From positions 1 to 58,254 of the forward strand of contig JAUZSE010000010.1 in NCBI GenBank assembly GCA_030949725.1: DNA of 58,254 nucleotides, written 5' to 3'. Origin of the DNA: Sulfurovum sp. GTDB taxonomy: Bacteria > Campylobacterota > Campylobacteria > Campylobacterales > Sulfurovaceae. The position numbers and the translations under genes were made by a program. How positions within the stretch are numbered: position 1 is the stretch's first letter; each line of letters starts with the position of its first letter. Positions 51,027-58,254 of this stretch are shown here, piece by piece. Under the pieces are notes generated by a model, which ran no database searches, was not told the DNA's origin, and saw only the letters and a program-made list of their open reading frames with translations.

Positions 51027-52191
51027 TTATGTTACTAACTTCAAACTTTGATGAATACAAACAGATAAAACACCAAATGCTAATACGGAAGCTACTTTAT
51101 CTGCTCCTTGATAATATATTGTATTGCATCCAAAGTCATCTTTTAGATATTTATTGACTCTCTCAACCATACTTCTTTGGTTATAGTGGTGAATGTCTGA
51201 TGATTGTTCCAAGTTCAACCATTTGAACTTTATTTTCTCTTCTTTGATTAGTAAGATTTTCTCTTTTAATGCTTTAGAGTTTTTGGATTAATATCTATAA
51301 TCGGTCTATGCTTAAGTTTGATTGAAAACTCTCTGATAATGTCAGCATCATATCCTGCATCTTGAAGGTCAAATAGGTAGTTTATTCTATTGCTTGTCTC
51401 TAGCATTAGAGGTAAGGCTACTGAACTATCGTGTACATTTGCACTCGAGTAGAAAGCTGTTATTGGGATATCTCCATCTACTGCTGATATATGTAGTTTA
51501 CCACCTATCCAAACCTCTCTATTGCCTTTGGAGTTCTGTTTTACTCCTACACCACAGTTCGTTGATACAAGAGTAAGCATCTCTTCTACTGTTTGCATCT
51601 CTTTTTGTTGTTCTAATATCTTAGGTTTGATTGCTTCTCTTACTTCACCTTTTTAGGTCTTCCAGGTTTGTGCTTGGGCTTCTCTTTCTCTTTTTCTACT
51701 TTGATAGGTTTTTCTCTCAGTGAGTACCTTTGTGGCATCTGTTGCGTTATATAGAAATATTACATCTGAGAGGTACTTCGCTACGAACTGCTCTTGAGTC
51801 TTTTGTGCTATTTGCAAATCAGTGAACTCTTTAAATACCCTAGAAAATTTAGCTTCACTTGGAATCTTATTGGAGTATTCCCAACCACATAACATTCTAA
51901 GAGTTCTATCAACACGAAGCCTATCTATTAAATCTCTTGTTGTTTGTATATTGTAAACTGACTTTGCTATAAATGCTCTTGCCATCTCTTCTCTATCTTT
52001 AGGAGTATTTGTGATAGTTACAACAGTGATATTTTGTTCTATTTCGGCGAAGTCTAATATACTAATGAGTTTTTGTTCTTTAGTACTTAGCTCTTCTAGT
52101 CTTAATTCCTCTTTGAGAGCGGGGAAGAGAGTTTTTCTAACTTCAAAACTTTATTCCACATTTTAGATAAACTTGGTATAATATTCTTCAT
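51027..52191 (-). pseudogene. Decayed DDE transposase (IS4/IS5-type superfamily), multiple frameshifts
   Basis: The ATG at 52191 behind AAGGAC gives 'MKNIIPSLSKMWNKVLK', and after a shift near 52135 'LRLEELSTKEQKLISILDFA', 'TTRDLIDRLRVDRTLRMLCGW'. Another shift after 'NATDATKV' leads to 'REKPIKVEKEKEKPKHKPGR', then 'GGKLHISAVDGDIPITAFYS' with a catalytic-Asp-like segment, and the tail 'YNQRSMVERVNKYLKDDFGC' carrying the Glu. At least three single-base shifts. No convincing terminal inverted repeats were found at 50.9-51.0 or 52.2-52.3 kb, so the element's limits are not set. Confidence 0.7.
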
Positions 52192-52518
52192 CAAAAAGTC
52201 CTTTTGGTTTTATTTATTTTTAGTTTTTATGATAATGAATTATACAACAAATGAAGTTATTTGGGGCTTTTTGAAACTTTAATTTAGCTTTAATTGTGGG
52301 TTTTTGGGTAATCTGCAAGTGGCTCATAGTTATAGTTATTCTAGTTTATAAAGTATATGAAAATTTTATTAAAAAGATAGATGATATAATTGTCATTAAA
52401 TTTATTCAGACTTTTATTAGTACATTTATAGCTCTATTTCTTTATTCCTTTACTAACAATAGTATCGACAATTGGAAAAATTTTAAAATTGATAATAAAA
52501 TACAACTCACTAAACCAA

Positions 52519-52537
52519 TAGGTCATTTTCATACAAT
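52519..52537. repeat. Left terminal inverted repeat of the ISAs1-type element
   Basis: Nineteen bases that are the exact reverse complement of 53771-53789, adjacent to the first copy of ACTAAACCAA. Confidence 0.9.
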
Positions 52538-52547
52538 ATAAACCCAA

Positions 52548-53730
52548 CTATGTAACTAATCTACCCAGAAAGTGAGGGTTATTCCCACAACTTTTAAAAA
52601 TACCCGACATATTGAGGCTTTTATTGTCGGGTTTATGCTTGTTTAGGTGAAGTTGTATGCAATTAATGACAAAACTCCTAAGAATAGCTAATCCAAAAGG
52701 ATTGACTGATATTTTACAATCGTCCTCTTTGGTTAATCTGTCTTTATAATAATGGTAGGTTTCACAACGCCAATGGTCTTTGATACCTGCTTTAAAGTAG
52801 GTCGCACTTTCTAAAAAGTTTGCAATTAAATATTGCTCTTTTACTTTTATTTTACCCTCATTGTCACTTATATATTTTACCTGTTTAATGATTGATTTTA
52901 TATGACTAAAAGAGCTATTATTAATGAGTGATTCATCATTTTTGAACTCAAAACGAAAGTCTCTCTTTTTACCCATTTATTCCCTTCAATAGACTCTCTT
53001 TTATCTTTCTCTTCTAAGATAGTATTATTCTCTTTTGCAGATTCCTCTTCAAAGGCTTGATGCACCTGTTTAAGTAATGTTTTTGGTTACCTTTGACTTT
53101 GGCTAAATACCTTTTTCCTTTAGCCTCAATCCCATTTAGGCTCTCTACTTGGGTATTAAGTGCATCAAAGGTATATAGAAATGGTTTATCTGAAAACTCC
53201 ATCTCTAATACCTTTTGAAACTCGGGTATCTCGGACTTCTTAGCTCCTAACTCTCTATGGGCAATCACAATTTTAGATGCTGTTTCCACTACATTTAGCA
53301 TACCTACATTCCGTTTAACAGTATATTTCCCCTTGCGTCCACTTCCATTCATTGTCTTTCCATCTACGGCTAATTGTGTCTTCTTATTAAATTCAACTTT
53401 AGGTATAAAATACGCTCTAAACATCTCTTCTAAGATAGTAGAATCTATGTTTATTATCATTCTTCTTATTGTTGAATATGAAGGTATTTTAAGCTCTTCA
53501 TTTTCTTTCCCTATCATCCTTTTAAAGTACTTCTCATTGAAGTTTATCTCTAGCCAATTATGTTTATCTTTTATTTCTATATTTCCTACAAACATACTAC
53601 ATAAAACACCAAATAATACATCTCTTTGGTTATGTTCTATTTTCTCTTTTGTTACTCTATAATCTGGCAATTTTTCTAATATCTCTAGGGTCATTTCTAT
53701 ATTTATTAATTCTTTAATTTCTATTTTCAT
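52548..53730 (-). pseudogene. ISAs1-family transposase, frameshifted
   Basis: Starts 'MKIEIKELINIEMTLEILEKLPDYR' (DUF4277-like N-domain), with 'KKTQLAVDGKTMNGSG' carrying a catalytic Asp and 'FLYTFDALNTQVESL' the next. A shift near 53080-53084 restores 'TLLKQVHQAFEEESAKENN', and a second near 52950-52953 leads into 'FKNDESLINN' and the C-terminal 'AGIKDHWRCETYHYYKDRLTKEDDCK', the family's Glu region. Both shifts are in short A/T runs. Whether the copy is active depends on whether these are read errors. Confidence 0.85.
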
Positions 53731-53770
53731 AGATTATTTTAAACATTTATTCGCTTTGTTCTTGCTTGGA

Positions 53771-53789
53771 ATTGTATGAAAATGACCTA
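53771..53789. repeat. Right terminal inverted repeat of the ISAs1-type element
   Basis: Exact reverse complement of the left end at 52519-52537, adjacent to the second copy of the ACTAAACCAA duplication. Confidence 0.9.
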
Positions 53790-54328
53790 ACTAAACCAAT
53801 AGGATTAAATTATATTTTTGAATCAAAATCACTTAATCCTATTCGTTTACAAAGCTTAAATCAAAGCTTTAGAGTTTTTGCTAATCCTAAAATTATAAAT
53901 GAACTTTCAAAGGAAATTTTTGGAAATAACCTAGAAAATAACGATTCTATTCAAGTGCCTTATGATAACTTTATCTATCAAGACAATAACATTATAGTCA
54001 ATTATTATGATATAAATGAAATAAAAAATGTTTTTATTATTAATCCTGCTCATTGTAATGAAAAGGAATGTAAGTTATATACATTAATTTTAAAACAAAG
54101 ACATACAACGGATACAACACAAGGTTTTAATTTAATTACAAAATATATTAATAGTATAACAATCAGTAACGACTTACCTCTTCATACCACTTCAAATTTA
54201 TATAAATAAAGGTAAAGGTAAAAAATTTCGTTACGATGATTTTCGTCGTAATGCATACTTATATTTTGTACATTGCTCAAGTAATCAAACACAGTTTGGG
54301 TGCGAGAAAAATTATGGGAACTATAAAT

Positions 54329-54694
54329 TTAATCCTCATCATTTACCTTATTTTTAGTCTCCATAAAGACCTCCAATTCAAGTATTAATTTATCTAAATC
54401 TTCATCACTTAAATTTGCTTGGTCATTTTTAGAATAAATATACATCAAAGTGATTGTACTTTCACTATCTAAGTAATAATAATAGACTCTGTAACCTGAA
54501 CTTTTTCCTTTATTTAAACTACTGTTGGCTAATCTAATTTTAAAAATATCATTATCTCTAATGGGTATTGCATTCGTAGGGTTTTCCTTTAAAGTATTTT
54601 GGAGAGAAATTAAATCTTTTTTAATCCCTTTAAATTTTTTAGCATATTGCTTGATTTTTCTTTTAAAGCTTGGTAGTAATTCAAAACTAATCAT
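54329..54694 (-). CDS. RelE/ParE-superfamily toxin
   Basis: 121 residues. 'MISFELLPSFKRKIKQYAKKFKGIKKDL' followed by 'IFKIRLANSSLNKGKSSGYRVYYYYLDSESTITLMYIYSKND' is the beta-sheet pattern of RelE-type toxins, with basic and Tyr residues typical of mRNA-cleaving members. An ~20-residue acidic tail ('EDLDKLILELEVFMET') is added. Overlaps the upstream antitoxin gene by 8 bp, the usual toxin-antitoxin arrangement with antitoxin first. Confidence 0.78.
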   Translation of the reverse strand: MISFELLPSFKRKIKQYAKKFKGIKKDLISLQNTLKENPTNAIPIRDNDIFKIRLANSSLNKGKSSGYRVYYYYLDSESTITLMYIYSKNDQANLSDEDLDKLILELEVFMETKNKVNDED

Positions 54695-55037
54695 CTAATT
54701 GGGCTATTAAAGAATCTAAGGTTTGCAATTTGAGCGTACCATTATTTACTTGTCTCATTTCATCTTTAATTATTTTCATATCTTCCACAACTAAGGCTTT
54801 TTCTTTTTCATAGGCAATCATATAGTTGAGATAATCAACTACTGAAAGGTTATTTTTTTTAGCTTCTTCTTCCAATAAATTCTCAACCTTTGGTGTATAA
54901 ATCTTTTTAGAAAGAGTAGGTAATGAGATTTTTTCTTCAATTTTCATAGAAACATCTTGAAATTTAGAGATATACTGCTCCAAACCTTGTATAAAATTTT
55001 GAGTATTATTTGTAAATTGTACAGTCATTGATTTCAT
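54687..55037 (-). CDS. Antitoxin partner of the RelE-like toxin
   Basis: 116 residues from ATG 55037; GGAG sits just upstream and overlaps an alternative GTG six bases earlier. The sequence is helical, with 'TPKVENLLEEEAKKNNLSVVDYLNYMIAYEKEKA' resembling a short helix-turn-helix or RHH-like DNA-binding region, and an acidic C-terminal helix ('LQTLDSLIAQLDD') to wrap the toxin. Family not named with confidence. It would repress the operon and neutralise the toxin. Confidence 0.62.
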   Translation of the reverse strand: MKSMTVQFTNNTQNFIQGLEQYISKFQDVSMKIEEKISLPTLSKKIYTPKVENLLEEEAKKNNLSVVDYLNYMIAYEKEKALVVEDMKIIKDEMRQVNNGTLKLQTLDSLIAQLDD

Positions 55038-55097
55038 AATCACTCCATTAAATATAGTATTATTTTACTATAACATAAAAATCTATAAAATCATTCT

Positions 55098-55122
55098 CGT
55101 TCCCAAATTATATTTGGGAACG
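55098..55122. repeat. Perfect 10-bp hairpin beside the RAYT gene
   Basis: CGTTCCCAAA and its reverse complement TTTGGGAACG with a five-base loop (ttata). It lies in the 117 bp between the antitoxin start and the RAYT stop codon. No T-run follows. It may be a REP-like palindrome connected with the tyrosine transposase, or a regulatory hairpin of the toxin-antitoxin promoter. Confidence 0.6.
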
Positions 55123-55138
55123 TTAGATATAGGAGTAT

Positions 55139-55162
55139 AGGGGTCGGGTAACAATCACAACT
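55139..55162. repeat. Left inverted repeat of the RAYT unit
   Basis: 24 bases that match the reverse complement of 55970-55993 with three mismatches; they begin AGGGGTC. The RAYT stop codon lies inside the repeat. Confidence 0.75.
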
Positions 55163-55927
55163 CACTTCCTACCCCTTTTATCACAGCAAACACAGCTTGT
55201 TGTGTTATCTCCAATACCTTAGCAATCATCTGCTGAGAGTATCCCTCTTTATAAGCTTGTATGATTATACTATTTCTCTCTTTTAACTCTTTTACTTTTT
55301 AAACATTTGCTTAAGTTTATTTTCGTCTGGCTTTTTATCTATATTTGGGGCTTCTATAAGGGAGGCTGCTTTTTTCATCTGTGAGAGTTGGCTCATATCT
55401 ATAGGGCTATTGAGCATAGCTATAATGGCTTCACTATCATTACCATGGTTTTGTACTATCCATGATTGTTGTAAACACTCAGGTATTTCTGAAGCCAAGA
55501 AGTAATTATATGTACTGTAAGGGTATTCTTCTAATCTCTTAACCATCTTAGCTTTAAGAGGATTTTGTTCTATATAGAGCATTAGTGTATAGAGGTAAGC
55601 CTCATCTGTTACGTACCAAGATTTAAAGCGTCCTTGCCACAGGTGTCCTACTCTTTTATTTTTTTTATTAAAGTAGATGGCGTAATTCATATTGAGTTGT
55701 CTCATAAACTTTGAGAGGTTTTCTTCTTGTATCTCTATAAGTAGATGATAGTGGTTTGTCATAAGACAATAGTTATGTATCGTAATCCCATAACTTTTAG
55801 CATAAAAGCACATCAGATCTTCAAAGTATTCAAAGTCAGCAGGTTCTTTAAAAATAACTCTTTGTTCTACACCTCGGTTGATGATATGGTAATATCCTGC
55901 TATTTCAATACGTGGTTTTCTGGGCAT
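55155..55927 (-). CDS. REP-associated tyrosine transposase (RAYT), frameshifted near the C-terminus
   Basis: From 'MPRKPRIEIAGYYHIINRG' at 55927, an IS200-like Y1 transposase. The His-hydrophobic-His motif is 'NHYHLLIEI' and a catalytic Tyr follows in the C-terminal helices. 'RVGHLWQGRFKSWYV' and 'YIEQNPLKAKMV' are RAYT-typical. It stops at 55292, but adding one base to the five-T run at 55296-55300 extends it through 'ELKERNSIIIQAYKEGYSQQ' to a helix-turn-helix tail ending at 55155, within the left inverted repeat, about 257 residues. Imperfect terminal repeats flank it. Confidence 0.82.
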
Positions 55928-55969
55928 GGCTATTTCCTTTTGTATGTGGAGTATAGCAGATAGATACTT

Positions 55970-55993
55970 AGTTGTAGTTGTTACCTGACCCCT
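55970..55993. repeat. Right inverted repeat of the RAYT unit
   Basis: Reverse complement of 55139-55162 with three mismatches; ends CTGACCCCT. It lies 43 bp upstream of the RAYT start codon. Confidence 0.75.
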
Positions 55994-56043
55994 CTATGTT
56001 TGGCATTGTAAGCCTCGTATATATTGGGATTTTGAGGGTCATA

Positions 56044-57897
56044 CTATATGTCTTTCAAGCTATTTTTTAATAATTTAATCATTTCACAATGATGTTTTCT
56101 ACAGTTACTTACAGACCATTCAGTATATTTACTATAAAACAACAACATTTTTAAAGAATCAACTGTACCATTAGCCACCTGCTTCTCAATATCTTTCTTT
56201 TTACTACCAAAACACTGATTAGATAACTTTGAATTCATATGTTTAGATATTAAAGCTAAATTACCAAAGTTATTTATGTTATATTCCTCTACAAGACTTG
56301 TGCACTCTTCTTTTGGTTGTTGAGGGTAAATATGCTCAATAGACACAACATTTTTTAATATAAAATTAGTAATCTTATATGATTCTAAAACATTAATTTG
56401 TTCCCAATATTCTTTTTCATTTTTATAATCTTTCCATAGTAAATAATCTAATTTATGAAACCAATAATGAGGAGTTGAAGTTCCTTGATTTAATATACTT
56501 TCAAAATTTTCACCAGCTTTTCTTCTTTTACTATTATCTTTATCTTTATGCTCTAGTGATTCAACTAATTTGAAAATATCTGTATTTTTATCGTCTTTAT
56601 ACTCTTTCACTTCCTTTAAAAAATCAGTTAGCCATAAGTTAAATTTAGAAGATGTGATTTCAAATAAAAGTTCAATTTGAAGTAGTTCAGCATTTTCTTT
56701 TATTCCAAAGTCACAATCAACTATTCTTAGATATGGTTTTTGTTCTTTATCTCTTTTGAAGATAAAATAATCAAATAAAATTCTGTATTCTAAAATATTC
56801 TTTATAAATTTTTTTGAATCAAGTTCATCTGCTTTTATCACTTCCAATAAATTAGAATCATTTATTGTTATATTATTATCTTTACATATTTTATAGATAT
56901 GAAGTAAAAATATTTCAAAACTAATTATAGATTTGTATTGATTTTTCTTTGTGGTTTTTGCTTTTTTAGCATCATCATTAATTTCTTTTTTGTCTTTTTG
57001 AATGATTTCTAAAATATTTAATTTATCTTTCTTCGAATCATCATCAAATTTTTCCAAAGAAGATGATAATATAGATTTTCTTACTTCTTTAATTTTATCT
57101 TCATTTAATTCATCTTTTAAAATATTATCTTCCAAATAAACATTCATATCACTACAATAATCCCAAATCTTAGCATATTTCTTTTGTTCGTCTTCATCAA
57201 TATTTCTTAAAAGATTTGCTTTTAAAATATGATGTTTTTCAAGTTGAACACCTCTATCATTCATAACTTCAAAATATTTATTTACATCAATTTGGTCATT
57301 TAATTTGGTTAGAACAAACTTGACATTTGAATAAATCCATTCTTTAAAGTTAGTAGAGTTTTCTTTTTTATCAAAAAAGGTATTAATAAATTTTAAATTT
57401 TCCATTAAATTAGCATTAATATTTTGATATTTATCATTTTTATCCAAATCTTTTTGTTTTATTGTATTTAAAAACTCTCTATCATTTTCTCTAATTTCAT
57501 AATCTAGTTTTATATTACTATCCCATTCAGATATTACACCTATTAAAAATAAAGTTGTGAATCGCTGTTGCCCATCTACTATATCTAGTTTATTTCTATT
57601 TGGAAATGTAACTATATTTCCAATATAATAATCAGCTTTATCACTAGAATTATTGCAAAACACATTATATTGATAATTCCAATCTTCCAAAGTCAAGTCC
57701 ATAGGATTACTTGTCCAGTTAAGTGTTTTTAGTTTTGCAAGAAATCTACTAATATAAGCATTATAAAAATCCTCTAATAATAGTTTTACCTCGTTTGTAC
57801 CCCAAGCATAAGGTCTTTGATATATTGGAATACTAAACGATTCAACAATTTCTTTAATGCTATATTCCTTTATTTCAATCTGTTTACTTTTAGACAT
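56044..57897 (-). CDS. DUF262/DUF1524 protein (GmrSD-like type IV restriction family)
   Basis: 617 residues, complete. N-terminal DUF262 domain with 'SIPIYQRPYAWG' and 'KLDIVDGQQRFTTLFLIG' (the DGQQR motif); the middle is helical and Lys-rich. The C-terminal DUF1524 HNH-type domain shows 'VVSIEHIYPQQP' and 'NNFGNLALISKHMNSKLSNQ'. GmrSD-type proteins use the DUF262 part for NTP hydrolysis and the HNH part to cut modified phage DNA, so a defence role is likely but unproven. It lies 1 bp after another DUF262-type gene. Confidence 0.83.
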   Translation of the reverse strand: MSKSKQIEIKEYSIKEIVESFSIPIYQRPYAWGTNEVKLLLEDFYNAYISRFLAKLKTLNWTSNPMDLTLEDWNYQYNVFCNNSSDKADYYIGNIVTFPNRNKLDIVDGQQRFTTLFLIGVISEWDSNIKLDYEIRENDREFLNTIKQKDLDKNDKYQNINANLMENLKFINTFFDKKENSTNFKEWIYSNVKFVLTKLNDQIDVNKYFEVMNDRGVQLEKHHILKANLLRNIDEDEQKKYAKIWDYCSDMNVYLEDNILKDELNEDKIKEVRKSILSSSLEKFDDDSKKDKLNILEIIQKDKKEINDDAKKAKTTKKNQYKSIISFEIFLLHIYKICKDNNITINDSNLLEVIKADELDSKKFIKNILEYRILFDYFIFKRDKEQKPYLRIVDCDFGIKENAELLQIELLFEITSSKFNLWLTDFLKEVKEYKDDKNTDIFKLVESLEHKDKDNSKRRKAGENFESILNQGTSTPHYWFHKLDYLLWKDYKNEKEYWEQINVLESYKITNFILKNVVSIEHIYPQQPKEECTSLVEEYNINNFGNLALISKHMNSKLSNQCFGSKKKDIEKQVANGTVDSLKMLLFYSKYTEWSVSNCRKHHCEMIKLLKNSLKDI

Positions 57898-57898
57898 A

Positions 57899-58254
57899 TT
57901 ATTCCTTTACTAACTTTGCAATTTCATTTAGATTTATATTATTTTTAACTTTATTAAAATAAATTTCTCTTATCCCTTTACTAATTTTAGCACTATCAAT
58001 CTCTTGTAATTCATATTTAATATATGTATTTATTTTTTCAATAATTTCATCACTTGCATAACTAAAAAATAATTTAACAAAAACATTAGAATCTCTCACA
58101 AAATTCCTGACACCCAAATATCTTACAGAATAATTGTCTAGTCTATAATGAGAAACTAACCATAGAACTAAATAGCAAAATTTCTCAAATTTATCGTTAC
58201 CAAATTTATCATAATATAAAAATGTAAGTGCATAAAAATACTCGCGTAGATACA
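57899..58254 (-). CDS. C-terminal part of a second DUF262-family-type protein (partial at window edge)
   Basis: The frame continues open past 58117 to the right edge, with 'YLREYFYALTFLYYDKFGND' at the edge and 'WLVSHYRLDNYSVRYLGVRN' next, so the N-terminus is outside the window. The visible ~118 residues are helical and end 'NNINLNEIAKLVKE'. Assignment to the DUF262 family rests on the tandem arrangement and on similar helical content, since no diagnostic motif is in view. Stop lies one base before the start of the DUF262/DUF1524 gene. Confidence 0.5.
   Translation of the reverse strand, partial: YLREYFYALTFLYYDKFGNDKFEKFCYLVLWLVSHYRLDNYSVRYLGVRNFVRDSNVFVKLFFSYASDEIIEKINTYIKYELQEIDSAKISKGIREIYFNKVKNNINLNEIAKLVKE

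Larger units (their letters stand above)
52519..53789 (-). mobile_element. ISAs1-family insertion sequence (1271 bp)
   Basis: Perfect 19-bp terminal inverted repeats (TAGGTCATTTTCATACAAT at 52519-52537 and its reverse complement at 53771-53789) and a 10-bp target duplication ACTAAACCAA (52509-52518 and 53790-53799). The transposase reads on the minus strand. Size and 8-10 bp duplications fit the ISAs1 family. The two host halves rejoin in frame across it. Confidence 0.9.
52296..54209 (+). pseudogene. Membrane protein of unknown function, split by an ISAs1-type element
   Basis: Joining 52296-52518 to 53800-54209 restores one frame of ~210 residues. The 5' part has two hydrophobic helices ('WLIVIVILVYKVYENFI', 'FIQTFISTFIALFLYSF') then 'KIQLTKPI'; the 3' part continues 'GLNYIFESKSLNPIRLQSLN' to a soluble domain. 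The proposed GTG start at 52296 lacks a clear ribosome site. No family is recognised; the pre-insertion gene was membrane-anchored with a C-terminal domain. Confidence 0.6.

Noticed and set aside
54229..54253. Imperfect 8-bp hairpin (cgttacga/tcgtaatg) after the split membrane gene
   Set aside because: Contains a G-T pair, no T-run and no clear regulated neighbour; likely chance in AT-rich sequence.

Overview
The window looks like a chromosomal segment of a Campylobacterota bacterium (Sulfurovum/Sulfurimonas-like). This rests on the AT-rich coding, BioV-type pimeloyl-ACP methyl esterase, MtaB, Campylobacterota-type RecO and split protein families, and the gene order tgt / TrkA-like / aroB / mscS / mtaB / ftsH-like, which I recall from Helicobacter. 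Species is not decidable from the sequence alone. No rRNA, tRNA or CRISPR array was recognised.

Layout. 1-1.8 kb: end of a hybrid kinase, an exported rhodanese and two tiny genes. 1.8-10.8 kb: a tightly packed minus-strand run (TrkA-like, aroB, mscS, mtaB, a protease-dead FtsH homologue, bioV, an SDR, mogA). 10.9-13.5 kb: tgt, a lytic transglycosylase and a 5'-nucleotidase. 13.6-24.8 kb: a group 2 (ABC-dependent) capsule locus with kpsS on plus and, on minus, rfbA-rfbC-rfbD-rfbB (dTDP-rhamnose), a two-domain glycosyltransferase with a GT29-like (sialyltransferase-type) half, kpsC, kpsM, kpsT and kpsE. 24.9-31.5 kb: gltB, IMPase, accD and a ThiE-like gene as one operon. 31.7-36.1 kb: recO, then a cytosine methyltransferase split by an insertion sequence, and an AlbA_2/Schlafen-type protein. 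36.1-43.4 kb: periplasmic Gpx, SulP transporter, pseudouridine synthase, a tandem pair of trigger-factor-like genes lacking the ribosome-docking motif, NhaA. 43.4-46.2 kb: a PIF1-like helicase with two coiled-coil genes. 46.3-50.1 kb: lipoprotein, flavoprotein, GyrI-like, secreted protein, BacNav channel, ArsC-like. 50.1-58.3 kb: an accessory island with decayed insertion sequences, a toxin-antitoxin pair, a REP-associated tyrosine transposase and two tandem DUF262 (GmrSD-like) genes.

A striking technical feature is the number of single-base lesions in otherwise well-conserved genes: small gene at 1.7 kb, tgt, kpsC, gltB, trigger factor 1, PIF1 helicase, PPOX protein, sodium channel, the 50.4 kb gene (twice) and RAYT. 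Most fall in short homopolymer runs, mainly A/T, and point to sequencing or assembly error; kpsT instead carries an in-frame amber codon. By contrast the two insertion sequences in the methyltransferase and in a membrane protein gene have clean terminal repeats and target duplications (6 and 10 bp), and both host frames rejoin perfectly across them.

Strongest candidates for new biology: the tandem trigger-factor paralogues without the GFRxGKxP signature, the protease-dead FtsH homologue, the GT/GT29-like fusion in the capsule locus, the helicase plus coiled-coil trio, and the DUF262 pair beside a RAYT element.
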